Below, one piece after another: positions 1 to 5,063 of a DNA stretch of 5,063 nucleotides. Source of the stretch: an uncultured Chthoniobacterales bacterium. GTDB lineage: Bacteria > Verrucomicrobiota > Verrucomicrobiia > Chthoniobacterales > UBA10450. Location of the stretch: positions 1 to 5,063 of the forward strand of contig CATPAW010000171.1 of assembly GCA_955652255.1 (NCBI GenBank), read 5' to 3'. The stretch's first letter is position 1; each line of letters opens with the position of its first letter. A model generated the notes under the pieces. It had not been told where the DNA came from. It saw only the letters and a list, made by a program, of their open reading frames with translations, and searched no databases. The position numbers were made by a program, and so were the translations under genes.

Positions 1-740
1 AAGTCCGCGCAACTTCTGCGACCGCGCGCTAATTTTGTGACGCTCCGATGAATGAATCCGCGAAATGCACAGTAAAAAAAGACCACGTCCTTATCCACCG
101 TTTTTATTTACTCGTCGAAAAAAATGGGAGGATTCAGTAACACAAAAGATTATTCAAGATGACTGCCCATCTGCATTGTAAGTCGCTACCGAAGAGGCCC
201 TTTCGAATTAGGAAACCTCCGTTCTATCAGTCGACGTAGCGGGGCATTTTCCGCTACGCTGAGGAGCACCGGACAAAACCATTCTAGCACAATTCCAAAC
301 GCTTCCGGCTGCTCTGGTGCTGTTGAGTCGATCATCGCTTTTATCGTTGTCGATATGATCCGGCGTTTTGCACCCTGTTTTTTACACTCGCGCGTTACCG
401 GCGGCGCTCCATTGCGGATGAACATAAAATGTGGCGATATGAGAATGGAGTTGACGAGGTCATCAAAAAAGGGCCGTCGCCGAATTAAAACACGAAATTC
501 GGGCGTTTAGGCAGCTCCGCGCAGCCTTCGGACGCGCGCTCAAACCGCTTTCGGTAACCGGCGAACGCAGTAATCGCCCAAAACGGTTTGTTTCCCCAGT
601 CCGCAGCGCCAAAAAAAGCGCCATCGTCGATTTTTAAGCACCTTTTAAGCGTAACGTAAGATCGGGGGCGCTCCGTCGTTTCAGAGGCGTAGAGCATCGC
701 AAAGTAGCCGACGCGCTCTTACGAAATCTGCCCTTACTTT
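1..740. other. Gene-poor flank of lower G+C, possible end of an inserted element
   Basis: I see no gene that I can support here. G+C is about 51% by my line counts, falling to 37-38% over 61-180, against roughly 58-63% in sampled coding lines. The only ORFs of any length are two minus-strand ones of 79 and 70 codons (186-425 and 485-697). Neither has a Shine-Dalgarno sequence before its ATG, and neither product resembles a family I know. The stretch contains A and T runs, an 8-bp hairpin (235-258) and a short direct repeat TTTTAAGC (about 633-650). It ends at the exact break of a tRNA-Ala half gene. Composition and position suggest the edge of an integrated or decayed mobile element, but no integrase, transposase or terminal repeat is visible in the window. 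Confidence 0.5.
235..258. repeat. Perfect 8-bp inverted repeat (hairpin)
   Basis: CGTAGCGG (235-242) is followed after an 8-base spacer by its exact reverse complement CCGCTACG (251-258). No T-run follows on either strand, so it is not a canonical intrinsic terminator. It lies in the gene-poor left flank, and its role is unknown. Confidence 0.55.
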
Positions 741-778
741 TTGCGAACGAGACGCTCTACCAACTGAGCTATACCCCC
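741..778 (-). pseudogene. 5' half of a tRNA-Ala (anticodon CGC) gene, broken at the anticodon loop
   Basis: Read on the minus strand from 778, the sequence gives a textbook tRNA 5' half. It has acceptor strand GGGGGTA, linker TA, D-stem GCTC with loop AGTTGGTA and partner GAGC, base 26 G, anticodon 5' stem TCTCG, and the seven-base loop TTCGCAA. The loop places CGC at positions 34-36, so the tRNA would read the alanine codon GCG. The expected 3' stem CGAGA does not follow: from 740 the sequence runs AAAGTAAGG and no T-arm or acceptor 3' strand (TACCCCC) is found in the expected 76-base span. I also looked for the T-arm across 1-740 without finding it. The gene therefore cannot give a normal tRNA from this window. 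Its break at the loop/stem border matches a known tyrosine-integrase crossover position in tRNA genes. Ordinary deletion or decay of the 3' half is the alternative. Confidence 0.8.
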
Positions 779-781
779 GCA

Positions 782-850
782 AGATCGACAATTGATCGTC
801 GGCGAAACTATCGAAGCAAACGCGGCACAGGCAAGCGAACTTGTCGATCT
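782..850. repeat. Inverted pair of the iterated oligomer around the 3' end of the iron-exporter gene
   Basis: AGATCGACAA (782-791) and TTGTCGATCT (841-850) are exact 10-base reverse complements separated by 49 bases. The right arm overlaps the stop codon (TAG, minus strand 851-849) of the upstream iron-exporter gene. The left arm lies immediately before the tRNA half. The long spacer and lack of a T-run argue against a simple intrinsic terminator. Both arms are copies of the TGTCGATCT oligomer found elsewhere in the window. The 70 bases between the gene and the tRNA fragment contain nothing else that I recognise. Confidence 0.6.
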
Positions 851-2030
851 AACTGATCGCTCCGAAGGCGAGACCGAGGCCATAAGTCACCGCAGCTTCG
901 ATTACTCCCACGATTGTCATTTCCAACCCGGATGCCCACCACGAGCGCAGCGTGATCAGTGATTTCATCGCGCCGACAAGGAAATGGGCGACGATGCTAA
1001 TCGCGAACGCGGCGATGACCGCGCGAATTCCGCTCATGAAAAAGAATGGAATGATCGGGATGAATGCGCCGATCGCAGTGGAAATCGCGGCTGAGGCCGA
1101 TGATTTCCACGGGTTCGGGAAACTGTGTTCGGACAAACCGAGTTCGCTTTGCGCCATCGCTTGCACCATCTGATCCGGTTGCTCGGCGAGACGCTCCGCC
1201 ATTTTTTGCGATTCTTCGGGACCGAATCCCTGGAGTTGATAGAAGAGCGACATCTCCTCGATTTCTTCCTCAGGATTTTCTTCAACCTCGGCTTTCTCGC
1301 GTGCGATCTCGGCTTCGTAAACTTCCGCTTCACTTTTGACCGCCAGATACGCGCCCGCGCCCATCGACAACGAGGATGCGATCATTCCGGCGAGACCGGA
1401 GATGAGAATGTAATGCTGTTGATTGTTCGTCGCGCCGGCAACACCGGAAACAATTCCAAAGACCGCGCCAAGTCCGTCGTTCACGCCGTAAATCGCGTCC
1501 GCCACCCAACTGCCTCCGCGGCCATGCCAGCGTTCGCGTTTCAAAATTGTATCGAGCACCGTGCGCGGCCCGAGTTGCGGCACCATTGTTTGCAGTGCGC
1601 GCGCGTGTGCTTTTTCTTCGAGCGCGCTTTCACGTAAAAACTCCTTCACATCGTGTTCGCCCGCGAGTGCGCGATCGCGCTGGTCGCGGAATTGCGCTTC
1701 GTGTTTTTCTTCAGCCGCTTCCATTCGGCGAATGGCAATGTCTGTTCCGAGCGCGCGGTTCAACCATCGCTTCAAGCGCCGGCCAATCGTATCCGGCAAT
1801 TGCGGAAGCGACGCGCCAAGATCGACAAGTTTCTTTGCCCAGCGCTGGGCATGACGCTCCTCCGCTTCGGCCATCCGCAACAAAATTGCTTTGCGCTTCT
1901 CATCCGCCTCGCGCGCGGCCAGCTCGCGATAAACCTGCGCCGTCTCCACCTCCGCCCGCCAGTTGCGCTGCACGACTTCAATTGTTTCGTGTCGATCTTT
2001 CGATCCGTCAGATGACTTTTCTGTTTTCAT
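849..2030 (-). CDS. MbfA-like ferritin/rubrerythrin-VIT1 fusion, iron (manganese) exporter
   Basis: The protein joins a cytoplasmic ferritin-like domain to a VIT1/CCC1 membrane domain, as in MbfA of Agrobacterium and Bradyrhizobium, which exports iron and protects against peroxide. Residue numbers here use the longer reading from TTG at 2039 (396 residues). The ferritin-like part (about 20-150) carries E30, E60-x-x-H63, E107, E110-x-x-H113 and E142-x-x-H145, a plausible di-iron set. The VIT part begins near 175 with the first-helix motif D181-AIYGVNDG and FGIVSGVAG. Next comes a second helix with SMGAGAYLAVKSE (225-237), then a glutamate-rich cytoplasmic segment (237-300) expected to bind metal. 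Three more helices (about 315-395) give five in total. I prefer the ATG at 2030 (residue 4, 393 residues), because it overlaps the upstream exporter's TGA as ATGA, typical of translational coupling. The TTG at 2039 is closer to a GGAG, so it remains possible. It is the second gene of a minus-strand operon. The family role is established; the exact metal is inference. Confidence 0.94.
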   Translation of the reverse strand: MKTEKSSDGSKDRHETIEVVQRNWRAEVETAQVYRELAAREADEKRKAILLRMAEAEERHAQRWAKKLVDLGASLPQLPDTIGRRLKRWLNRALGTDIAIRRMEAAEEKHEAQFRDQRDRALAGEHDVKEFLRESALEEKAHARALQTMVPQLGPRTVLDTILKRERWHGRGGSWVADAIYGVNDGLGAVFGIVSGVAGATNNQQHYILISGLAGMIASSLSMGAGAYLAVKSEAEVYEAEIAREKAEVEENPEEEIEEMSLFYQLQGFGPEESQKMAERLAEQPDQMVQAMAQSELGLSEHSFPNPWKSSASAAISTAIGAFIPIIPFFFMSGIRAVIAAFAISIVAHFLVGAMKSLITLRSWWASGLEMTIVGVIEAAVTYGLGLAFGAIS

Positions 2031-2980
2031 CGGGCGCAACCTGCTCCGGCGATTTGTGCGGCCAGAGCCGGCTCAGTTCTGGGTTTCATTTGCTGCGAGG
2101 TGATTACAACCGCCACCGACCCGATAATCAATCCCGCACCGATCCACGTCCGCAAAGTCAGACGTTCGCCGGCAAAAAGCGTTCCGAGCAAAATAGCCAC
2201 GATCGGATTCACATAAGCATAGGTCGCCACTTTTGCCGGCTCGCAGCGGCGCAGCAGATAAAAGTAAGCCGTGTATCCAACCAGCGCGCCGATGAGCACG
2301 AGATAAACGAACGCGCCTAACGAGAGCCAGGTTACGTTGCGGATATCGAATTGCCGATATTCGCCCAATGCGAGTCCTGCGAGGATGAGCAGAGCGCCGC
2401 CGCAAATCATTTGCTGACCCGCCGCGACAAGCAGTGACGATGAATGCTTAGCCCTGCGCGAGTAGAGCGACCCGACCGACCAAAGTAACGACGCGATGAG
2501 CAAGATCGACATACCCCACGCGAGATGGTTTCCGGTCGAACTTGTGAATGCGGGCCCCACCAAAACTCCGACTCCGATAAAACCGCCGATCAATCCGAGC
2601 CAAACGATCGACGTTGGCCGGGCCGCCGTGCCACTGAGCCAACCAAGCAGCGCGATGTAAATCGGTACCGTCGCGACAAGCAACGCGGCCAATCCGGTCG
2701 GGACCCATTTTTCGGATATGGTGACACCGCCATTTCCGCCCAGAAGCAAACAAGCGCCGATAATCAGCGCTGTCCACCATGTCGATCTTTCCGGTTTCGG
2801 CGCGCCTTGCCAGCGCACAACCGCGTACATGATTACGCCCGCGGAGAAGAAACGCACGCCGGCCATCAAGAACGGCGGGATCGATTGAATGGCGAAAAGA
2901 ATCCCGAGATAAGTCGAACCCCAGATCAAATAAACTGCGGCAAACGCCATGATGATCCAAATTCTCTTCGGCGCCGCCAT
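2027..2980 (-). CDS. EamA/DMT-family transporter (YedA/RhaT-like exporter)
   Basis: This 317-residue inner-membrane protein has the size and layout of drug/metabolite transporter superfamily exporters: ten predicted helices in two EamA repeats (about 8-138 and 152-296). The first helix carries the family signature YLIWGSTYLGI (17-27), followed by PPFLMAGVRF (35-44). The second repeat ends with the conserved ATYAYVNPIVAILLG segment (about 252-266, N258-P259) and GE at 271-272. A 20-residue hydrophilic, alanine-rich tail follows the last helix. The start is ATG at 2980, with the strong Shine-Dalgarno AAGGTGAG about six bases ahead. Its stop overlaps the next gene's ATG as ATGA, so it is the first gene of a two-gene unit with the iron exporter. 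Family members export amino acids, nucleotides or drugs, and some import. The substrate cannot be read from sequence. I give no gene symbol because resemblance to YedA is at family level only. Confidence 0.93.
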   Translation of the reverse strand: MAAPKRIWIIMAFAAVYLIWGSTYLGILFAIQSIPPFLMAGVRFFSAGVIMYAVVRWQGAPKPERSTWWTALIIGACLLLGGNGGVTISEKWVPTGLAALLVATVPIYIALLGWLSGTAARPTSIVWLGLIGGFIGVGVLVGPAFTSSTGNHLAWGMSILLIASLLWSVGSLYSRRAKHSSSLLVAAGQQMICGGALLILAGLALGEYRQFDIRNVTWLSLGAFVYLVLIGALVGYTAYFYLLRRCEPAKVATYAYVNPIVAILLGTLFAGERLTLRTWIGAGLIIGSVAVVITSQQMKPRTEPALAAQIAGAGCAR

Positions 2981-3005
2981 CGCTCACCTTCCCGCATCGT
3001 GCGGG
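2981..3005 (-). promoter_or_regulatory. Ribosome binding site with an adjacent 5'-UTR hairpin for the EamA exporter
   Basis: On the minus strand the leader reads CCCGCA-CGA-TGCGGG (3005-2991), a perfect 6-bp stem with a 3-base loop. It is followed directly by AAGGTGAGCG and the ATG at 2980. The Shine-Dalgarno AAGGTGA is well spaced and decides this start. The stem's last bases GGG abut the Shine-Dalgarno, so the hairpin could modulate ribosome access to the operon. That role is inference. Confidence 0.6.
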
Positions 3006-3109
3006 TAGAGCAAGCGGCCGCGGCGTGTAAGGTCGCCTCCGACTTGACGCGCCCGATGTGTGGTCAGAAACTTCCGGCAGTTCTTTGTTTCGCTTAATGG
3101 ATCGGCCAG

Positions 3110-3127
3110 TTGTCGATCTTGCGGGGG
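3110..3127 (+). repeat. Copy of an 18-base repeat shared with the tRNA-Ala leader
   Basis: TTGTCGATCTTGCGGGGG at 3110-3127 is identical to minus-strand 791-774, where it forms the leader and first five bases of the tRNA-Ala half gene. The identity ends with A here against T in the tRNA. On the other side a single mismatch (G here, A there) is followed by one more matching base. Nothing tRNA-like follows here. It lies about 190 bases upstream of the permease, in the same orientation relative to that gene as the other copy has to the tRNA. Confidence 0.7.
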
Positions 3128-3275
3128 AACCAATTTCTGTTCCGTGAATACAGAAGAGATCGGGGCGAACGATGCGCGGCATCGAGAGCATTAATGGCTC
3201 CAGCCCGACAGCTAACCTCGTCAGCATCATTAAAGGGCAAAGGAGCTCGTGGGGGGACCGGCTCCAGCAGCAGTT

Positions 3276-3303
3276 GAGGCGCCTCGTCGCGCGAGGCCGC
3301 CTC
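3276..3303. promoter_or_regulatory. Tandem palindromes / stem-loop just upstream of the permease start
   Basis: GAGGCGCCTC (3276-3285) is a perfect palindrome. GAGGCCGCCTC (3293-3303) is the same site with one central base inserted, seven bases further on. Each half could be a dimeric protein site, and together they look like a tandem operator. As RNA the two copies can also pair with each other: GAGGCGCCTCG with CGAGGCCGCCTC, one bulged base and a five-base loop. The element ends 15 bases before the TTG start. No T-run follows, so a terminator is unlikely. Confidence 0.5.
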
Positions 3304-3318
3304 GTTTGAGTCGAAAAA

Positions 3319-5063
3319 TTGATACCAACCAACGTTAAGCGTCCGCGGAATGTCGATGTACCCCGCGCGGCTGCGATTCTTTACGGCGATTGGGGGACGA
3401 GCAAAGCCTACGTCATCGGCCTTGCCTTTGCCGTCGGCGGCTACGCATCGTTCTGGCTCATCGCCGCGATGTGCGTTCTGACCGCCCTTGTCGGCATCAA
3501 CTACATGATCATCTGCCGCCTGTATCCGGACGGCGGCGGCGTTTACGCAAGCGTGCGCCATCGTTCCGAAGTCATCTCCATTGTCGGCGCGTTTTTGCTC
3601 ATCGCCGATTATTTGGTAACGGCGGCGATCAGCGCACTTTCCGGATTTCAATATCTCGGTGTTCCGCATCCGGAAAAATTTGCCGCCGCCGCCATTCTCA
3701 CCATTGGTTTGCTTAATCTGCTCGGGCCGAAACACACCGGCGGTCTCGCCTTTCTGATTTCAGTGCCGACCGCGATCGTCGTCGTTGTTCTCGGGCTTTT
3801 CAGTCTGCCGCACCTCGGTGCCGCGTTCGGTCATCTGCAACCGTTGCACGGCGGCTTCTGGCAAAACTGGGCCGGCTTTGTCGGGATTGTGCTCGCGCTT
3901 TCGGGCGTTGAAGCGATCGCCAACGCCACCGGCGTGATGCGACTCGATCCCGGCAGCACCGACGCGCAACCATCCGTGCGTAAAACTTCCACGCCCGCGA
4001 TTCTGTGGGTGATGATCGAGGTCTGTCTCTTTACCGCGCTGCTCGGTCTAGCCATGCACGCGCTCGGTGGATTGCAAACCGTGAATGGTGACGTCAACGC
4101 GCCCGGCGCACAAGGCGTGCGTGATTACATGCTGCGTTACATGGGAGAAGTATTTGTCGGCGGCTCGCTCGGCCCCGCGCTCGGTCACGCCTTCGGTTTC
4201 ATCGTCAGCATCGTCTTCGCCTTGTTGCTGCTCTCTGCTGTCAACACCGCGATTGTCGACCTTATCATGATCCAATTTCTCATGTCGCGTGATCGTGAGC
4301 TTCCAGCCATCTTCCAGCGCCTCAACAAATGGGGCGTGCCCAGCTTCGGCATGCTGCTCGCGACCATTGTTCCGATGCTGCTCGTCATTCTCGTTAAAGA
4401 CATGGTCGGCCTGGCCGATCTTTACGCCGTCGGCGTCGTCGGGGCGATCGCCACTAATCTCGGCGCCACCGCGACCGACCGGAAACTGTCGATCAAATCG
4501 TGGGAACGCACGCTCATGTTCGCCACGTTCATCGTCATGTTCGCGATCGAAATGTCGTTGCTCATCGACAAGCCGAACGCGCGTTACTTCGCCGTCACCA
4601 TTCTCGCCGTCGGTTTGATCCTGCGCGGCCTCGTCCAGGAGCGCCGCGCCAAGAAAGAGGCAATGCCTCCGCCGCCGCTCATACGCGAAAAGTTACCTGT
4701 CGATCTTGCGCCGGCGGTTCCAAGAGAACCTGCGACTGCTGTTTCGGTGGGCGCCGAATCAATTCTCTGCGCCATCAGAGGAACGGGCCGCACGCTCGAC
4801 TTTGCTTTGAAGGAAGCGCGAGAAACTGGCCGCCGACTTTATTTGTTATTTGTGCGCGAACAGCCGTTTATGACCGAGCAGGACGTGAAGCGCAAATGGC
4901 AGGAAGACCCCGAAGCCAGCATGATCTTCGCCGAAGCGAAAGAAAAAACTGGTGCAGGTCACCTGCCGCCGCTTTTCTGTTACGCCGTTAGCCCCTCCGC
5001 CGCCGAAACGATTGCCGATGTTGCTGCTACTCTCGGCGCATCGCGGGTCATCCTCGGCGCCCC
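3319..5063 (+). CDS. APC-superfamily amino-acid permease with C-terminal UspA-like domain (3' end beyond window)
   Basis: The frame stays open from 3310 to the window end, giving 581 complete codons from TTG at 3319. That TTG is the only plausible start between the in-frame TGA (3307-3309) and the conserved RAAAILYGDWGTSKAY segment (16-31). It lacks a clear Shine-Dalgarno. The membrane part (about 29-445) carries the APC motif YPDGGGVYA (69-77) after the second helix, ADYLVTAAISALSG (96-109) in the third, NLLGPKHTGG (133-142), and later helices including VSIVFALLLLSAVNTAIVDL. About twelve helices are expected. A proline-rich linker (PPPPL, then PVDLAPAVP) leads to a UspA-type alpha/beta domain from about 481, beginning SILCAIRGTGRTLDFAL and reaching ADVAATLGASRVILGAP at the edge. 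The last strand and its GxxG nucleotide loop would lie beyond the window. APC members take up amino acids or polyamines by ion coupling; fused Usp domains are thought to bind ATP/AMP and tune transport. The substrate is unknown. It is divergent from the exporter operon. Confidence 0.93.
   Translation, partial: MIPTNVKRPRNVDVPRAAAILYGDWGTSKAYVIGLAFAVGGYASFWLIAAMCVLTALVGINYMIICRLYPDGGGVYASVRHRSEVISIVGAFLLIADYLVTAAISALSGFQYLGVPHPEKFAAAAILTIGLLNLLGPKHTGGLAFLISVPTAIVVVVLGLFSLPHLGAAFGHLQPLHGGFWQNWAGFVGIVLALSGVEAIANATGVMRLDPGSTDAQPSVRKTSTPAILWVMIEVCLFTALLGLAMHALGGLQTVNGDVNAPGAQGVRDYMLRYMGEVFVGGSLGPALGHAFGFIVSIVFALLLLSAVNTAIVDLIMIQFLMSRDRELPAIFQRLNKWGVPSFGMLLATIVPMLLVILVKDMVGLADLYAVGVVGAIATNLGATATDRKLSIKSWERTLMFATFIVMFAIEMSLLIDKPNARYFAVTILAVGLILRGLVQERRAKKEAMPPPPLIREKLPVDLAPAVPREPATAVSVGAESILCAIRGTGRTLDFALKEARETGRRLYLLFVREQPFMTEQDVKRKWQEDPEASMIFAEAKEKTGAGHLPPLFCYAVSPSAAETIADVAATLGASRVILGA

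Larger units (their letters stand above)
2981..3318. other. Divergent intergenic region between the exporter operon and the permease
   Basis: About 340 bases separate the two divergently transcribed units, so both promoters should lie here, although I find no convincing -35/-10 pair. A TTGACG sits near 3044 on the plus strand but has no good -10. Visible elements are the leader hairpin (2991-3005), a copy of the 18-base repeat (3110-3127), a small 6-bp hairpin TTCTGT/ACAGAA (3135-3140 and 3150-3155), an AAAGGAG (3239-3245), and two tandem palindromes (3276-3303) just before the permease start. A 30-codon GTG reading frame (3249-3338, including its stop) follows the AAAGGAG with only three bases of spacing and overlaps the permease start. 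I do not call it a gene. Confidence 0.55.
778..4710. repeat. Dispersed iterated oligomer TGTCGATCTT (seven copies)
   Basis: The 10-mer TGTCGATCTT starts on the plus strand at 1990, 2780, 3111 and 4698, and on the minus strand at 790 and 1827. A 9-base copy, TGTCGATCT, starts at 842. Three copies (790 minus, 3111, 4698) extend to the same 13-mer, TGTCGATCTTGCG. A random 5-kb sequence would be expected to hold about 0.01 copies of a given 10-mer on both strands. Copies fall in all three coding genes and in intergenic DNA. They use different reading frames: Val-Asp-Leu in the permease linker and at the 1827 copy in the iron exporter, but other frames at 1990 and 2780. Shared protein motifs therefore do not explain them. 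None lies in 1-740. The span given runs from the first copy to the last; only the listed sites belong to the repeat. Confidence 0.7.

Noticed and set aside
235..258. Intrinsic terminator
   Set aside because: Perfect stem, but no T-run on either side.
186..425. Minus-strand ORF of 79 codons
   Set aside because: No Shine-Dalgarno before the ATG, no family resemblance, and it lies in low-G+C gene-poor DNA; probably chance.
485..697. Minus-strand ORF of 70 codons downstream of the tRNA half
   Set aside because: No ribosome binding site and no recognisable domain. It could be a small hypothetical or a remnant, but the evidence is too thin to list it.
1..740. Group I intron interrupting the tRNA anticodon loop
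   Set aside because: Such introns are known in bacterial tRNAs, but I find no core P/Q/R/S or GACTA-type pairing motifs on the minus strand and no 3' exon within the window. It cannot be excluded if the 3' exon lies beyond position 1.
703..778. Intact tRNA-Ala
   Set aside because: The 3' anticodon stem, T-arm and acceptor 3' strand are missing. AAGGGCAGATTTCG only loosely resembles the expected variable/T-arm sequence.
1547..2320. Plus-strand ORF of 257 codons across the two minus-strand genes
   Set aside because: Arginine-, proline- and serine-rich antisense shadow with no domain, opposite two well-supported membrane proteins.
3110..3155. Second tRNA fragment after the 18-base repeat
   Set aside because: Past GGGGG the sequence has no D-arm or anticodon arm; only the leader part is shared.
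2448..3332. Minus-strand ORF of 294 codons
   Set aside because: Out-of-frame shadow of the EamA gene extended through the intergenic region; basic, low-complexity product with no family match.
3094..3735. Minus-strand ORF of 213 codons
   Set aside because: Antisense to the start of the permease, whose frame carries clear APC motifs; its product is a mirror of that coding bias.
4500..4991. Plus-strand ORF of 163 codons inside the permease
   Set aside because: Overlaps the permease/Usp frame and gives an Arg/His-rich product typical of a shifted frame.

Overview
The window is bacterial DNA with about 58-63% G+C in the coding lines I counted. It holds three confident membrane-protein genes, a broken tRNA gene and a gene-poor left flank. 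The gene mix (a rubrerythrin-VIT iron exporter, a DMT exporter, an APC permease fused to a universal-stress domain) fits a free-living Gram-negative bacterium. The permease N-terminus reminds me of Verrucomicrobiota or Acidobacteriota proteins, but that is only an impression.

Layout. Bases 1-740 are about 51% G+C, with A/T-rich stretches below 40%, and contain no gene I can support. They abut positions 741-778 (minus strand), a perfect 5' half of a tRNA-Ala gene (anticodon CGC) that stops at the end of the anticodon loop, with no recognisable 3' half. This looks like an integration or rearrangement scar. From 849 to 2980 (minus strand) lies a two-gene operon. Upstream is an EamA/DMT-family exporter. 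Downstream is an MbfA-like protein joining a ferritin-like domain to a VIT1/CCC1 iron/manganese transporter. The two overlap by an ATGA, which implies translational coupling. A roughly 340-base divergent intergenic region follows, holding a 5'-UTR hairpin beside the exporter's ribosome binding site, a tandem palindrome and part of a repeat. From 3319 to the window end (plus strand) runs an APC-superfamily amino-acid permease with a C-terminal UspA-like domain, cut off by the window edge and probably starting at TTG.

How the genes may work together. The operon pairs a metabolite/drug-type exporter with an iron exporter carrying its own ferritin-like domain, which suggests efflux or metal/oxidative stress defence. 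The divergent permease has a stress-type nucleotide-binding domain that may gate amino-acid uptake. No regulator gene is visible, so any link between the two units is inference.

The least expected signal is a 10-mer, TGTCGATCTT, found six times on the two strands plus one 9-base copy. It occurs in all three coding genes, in different reading frames, and between genes. One adjacent inverted pair flanks the end of the iron-exporter gene. An 18-base extension of it is shared exactly by the tRNA leader and the region upstream of the permease. This resembles a highly iterated genomic oligomer of the uptake-sequence kind.
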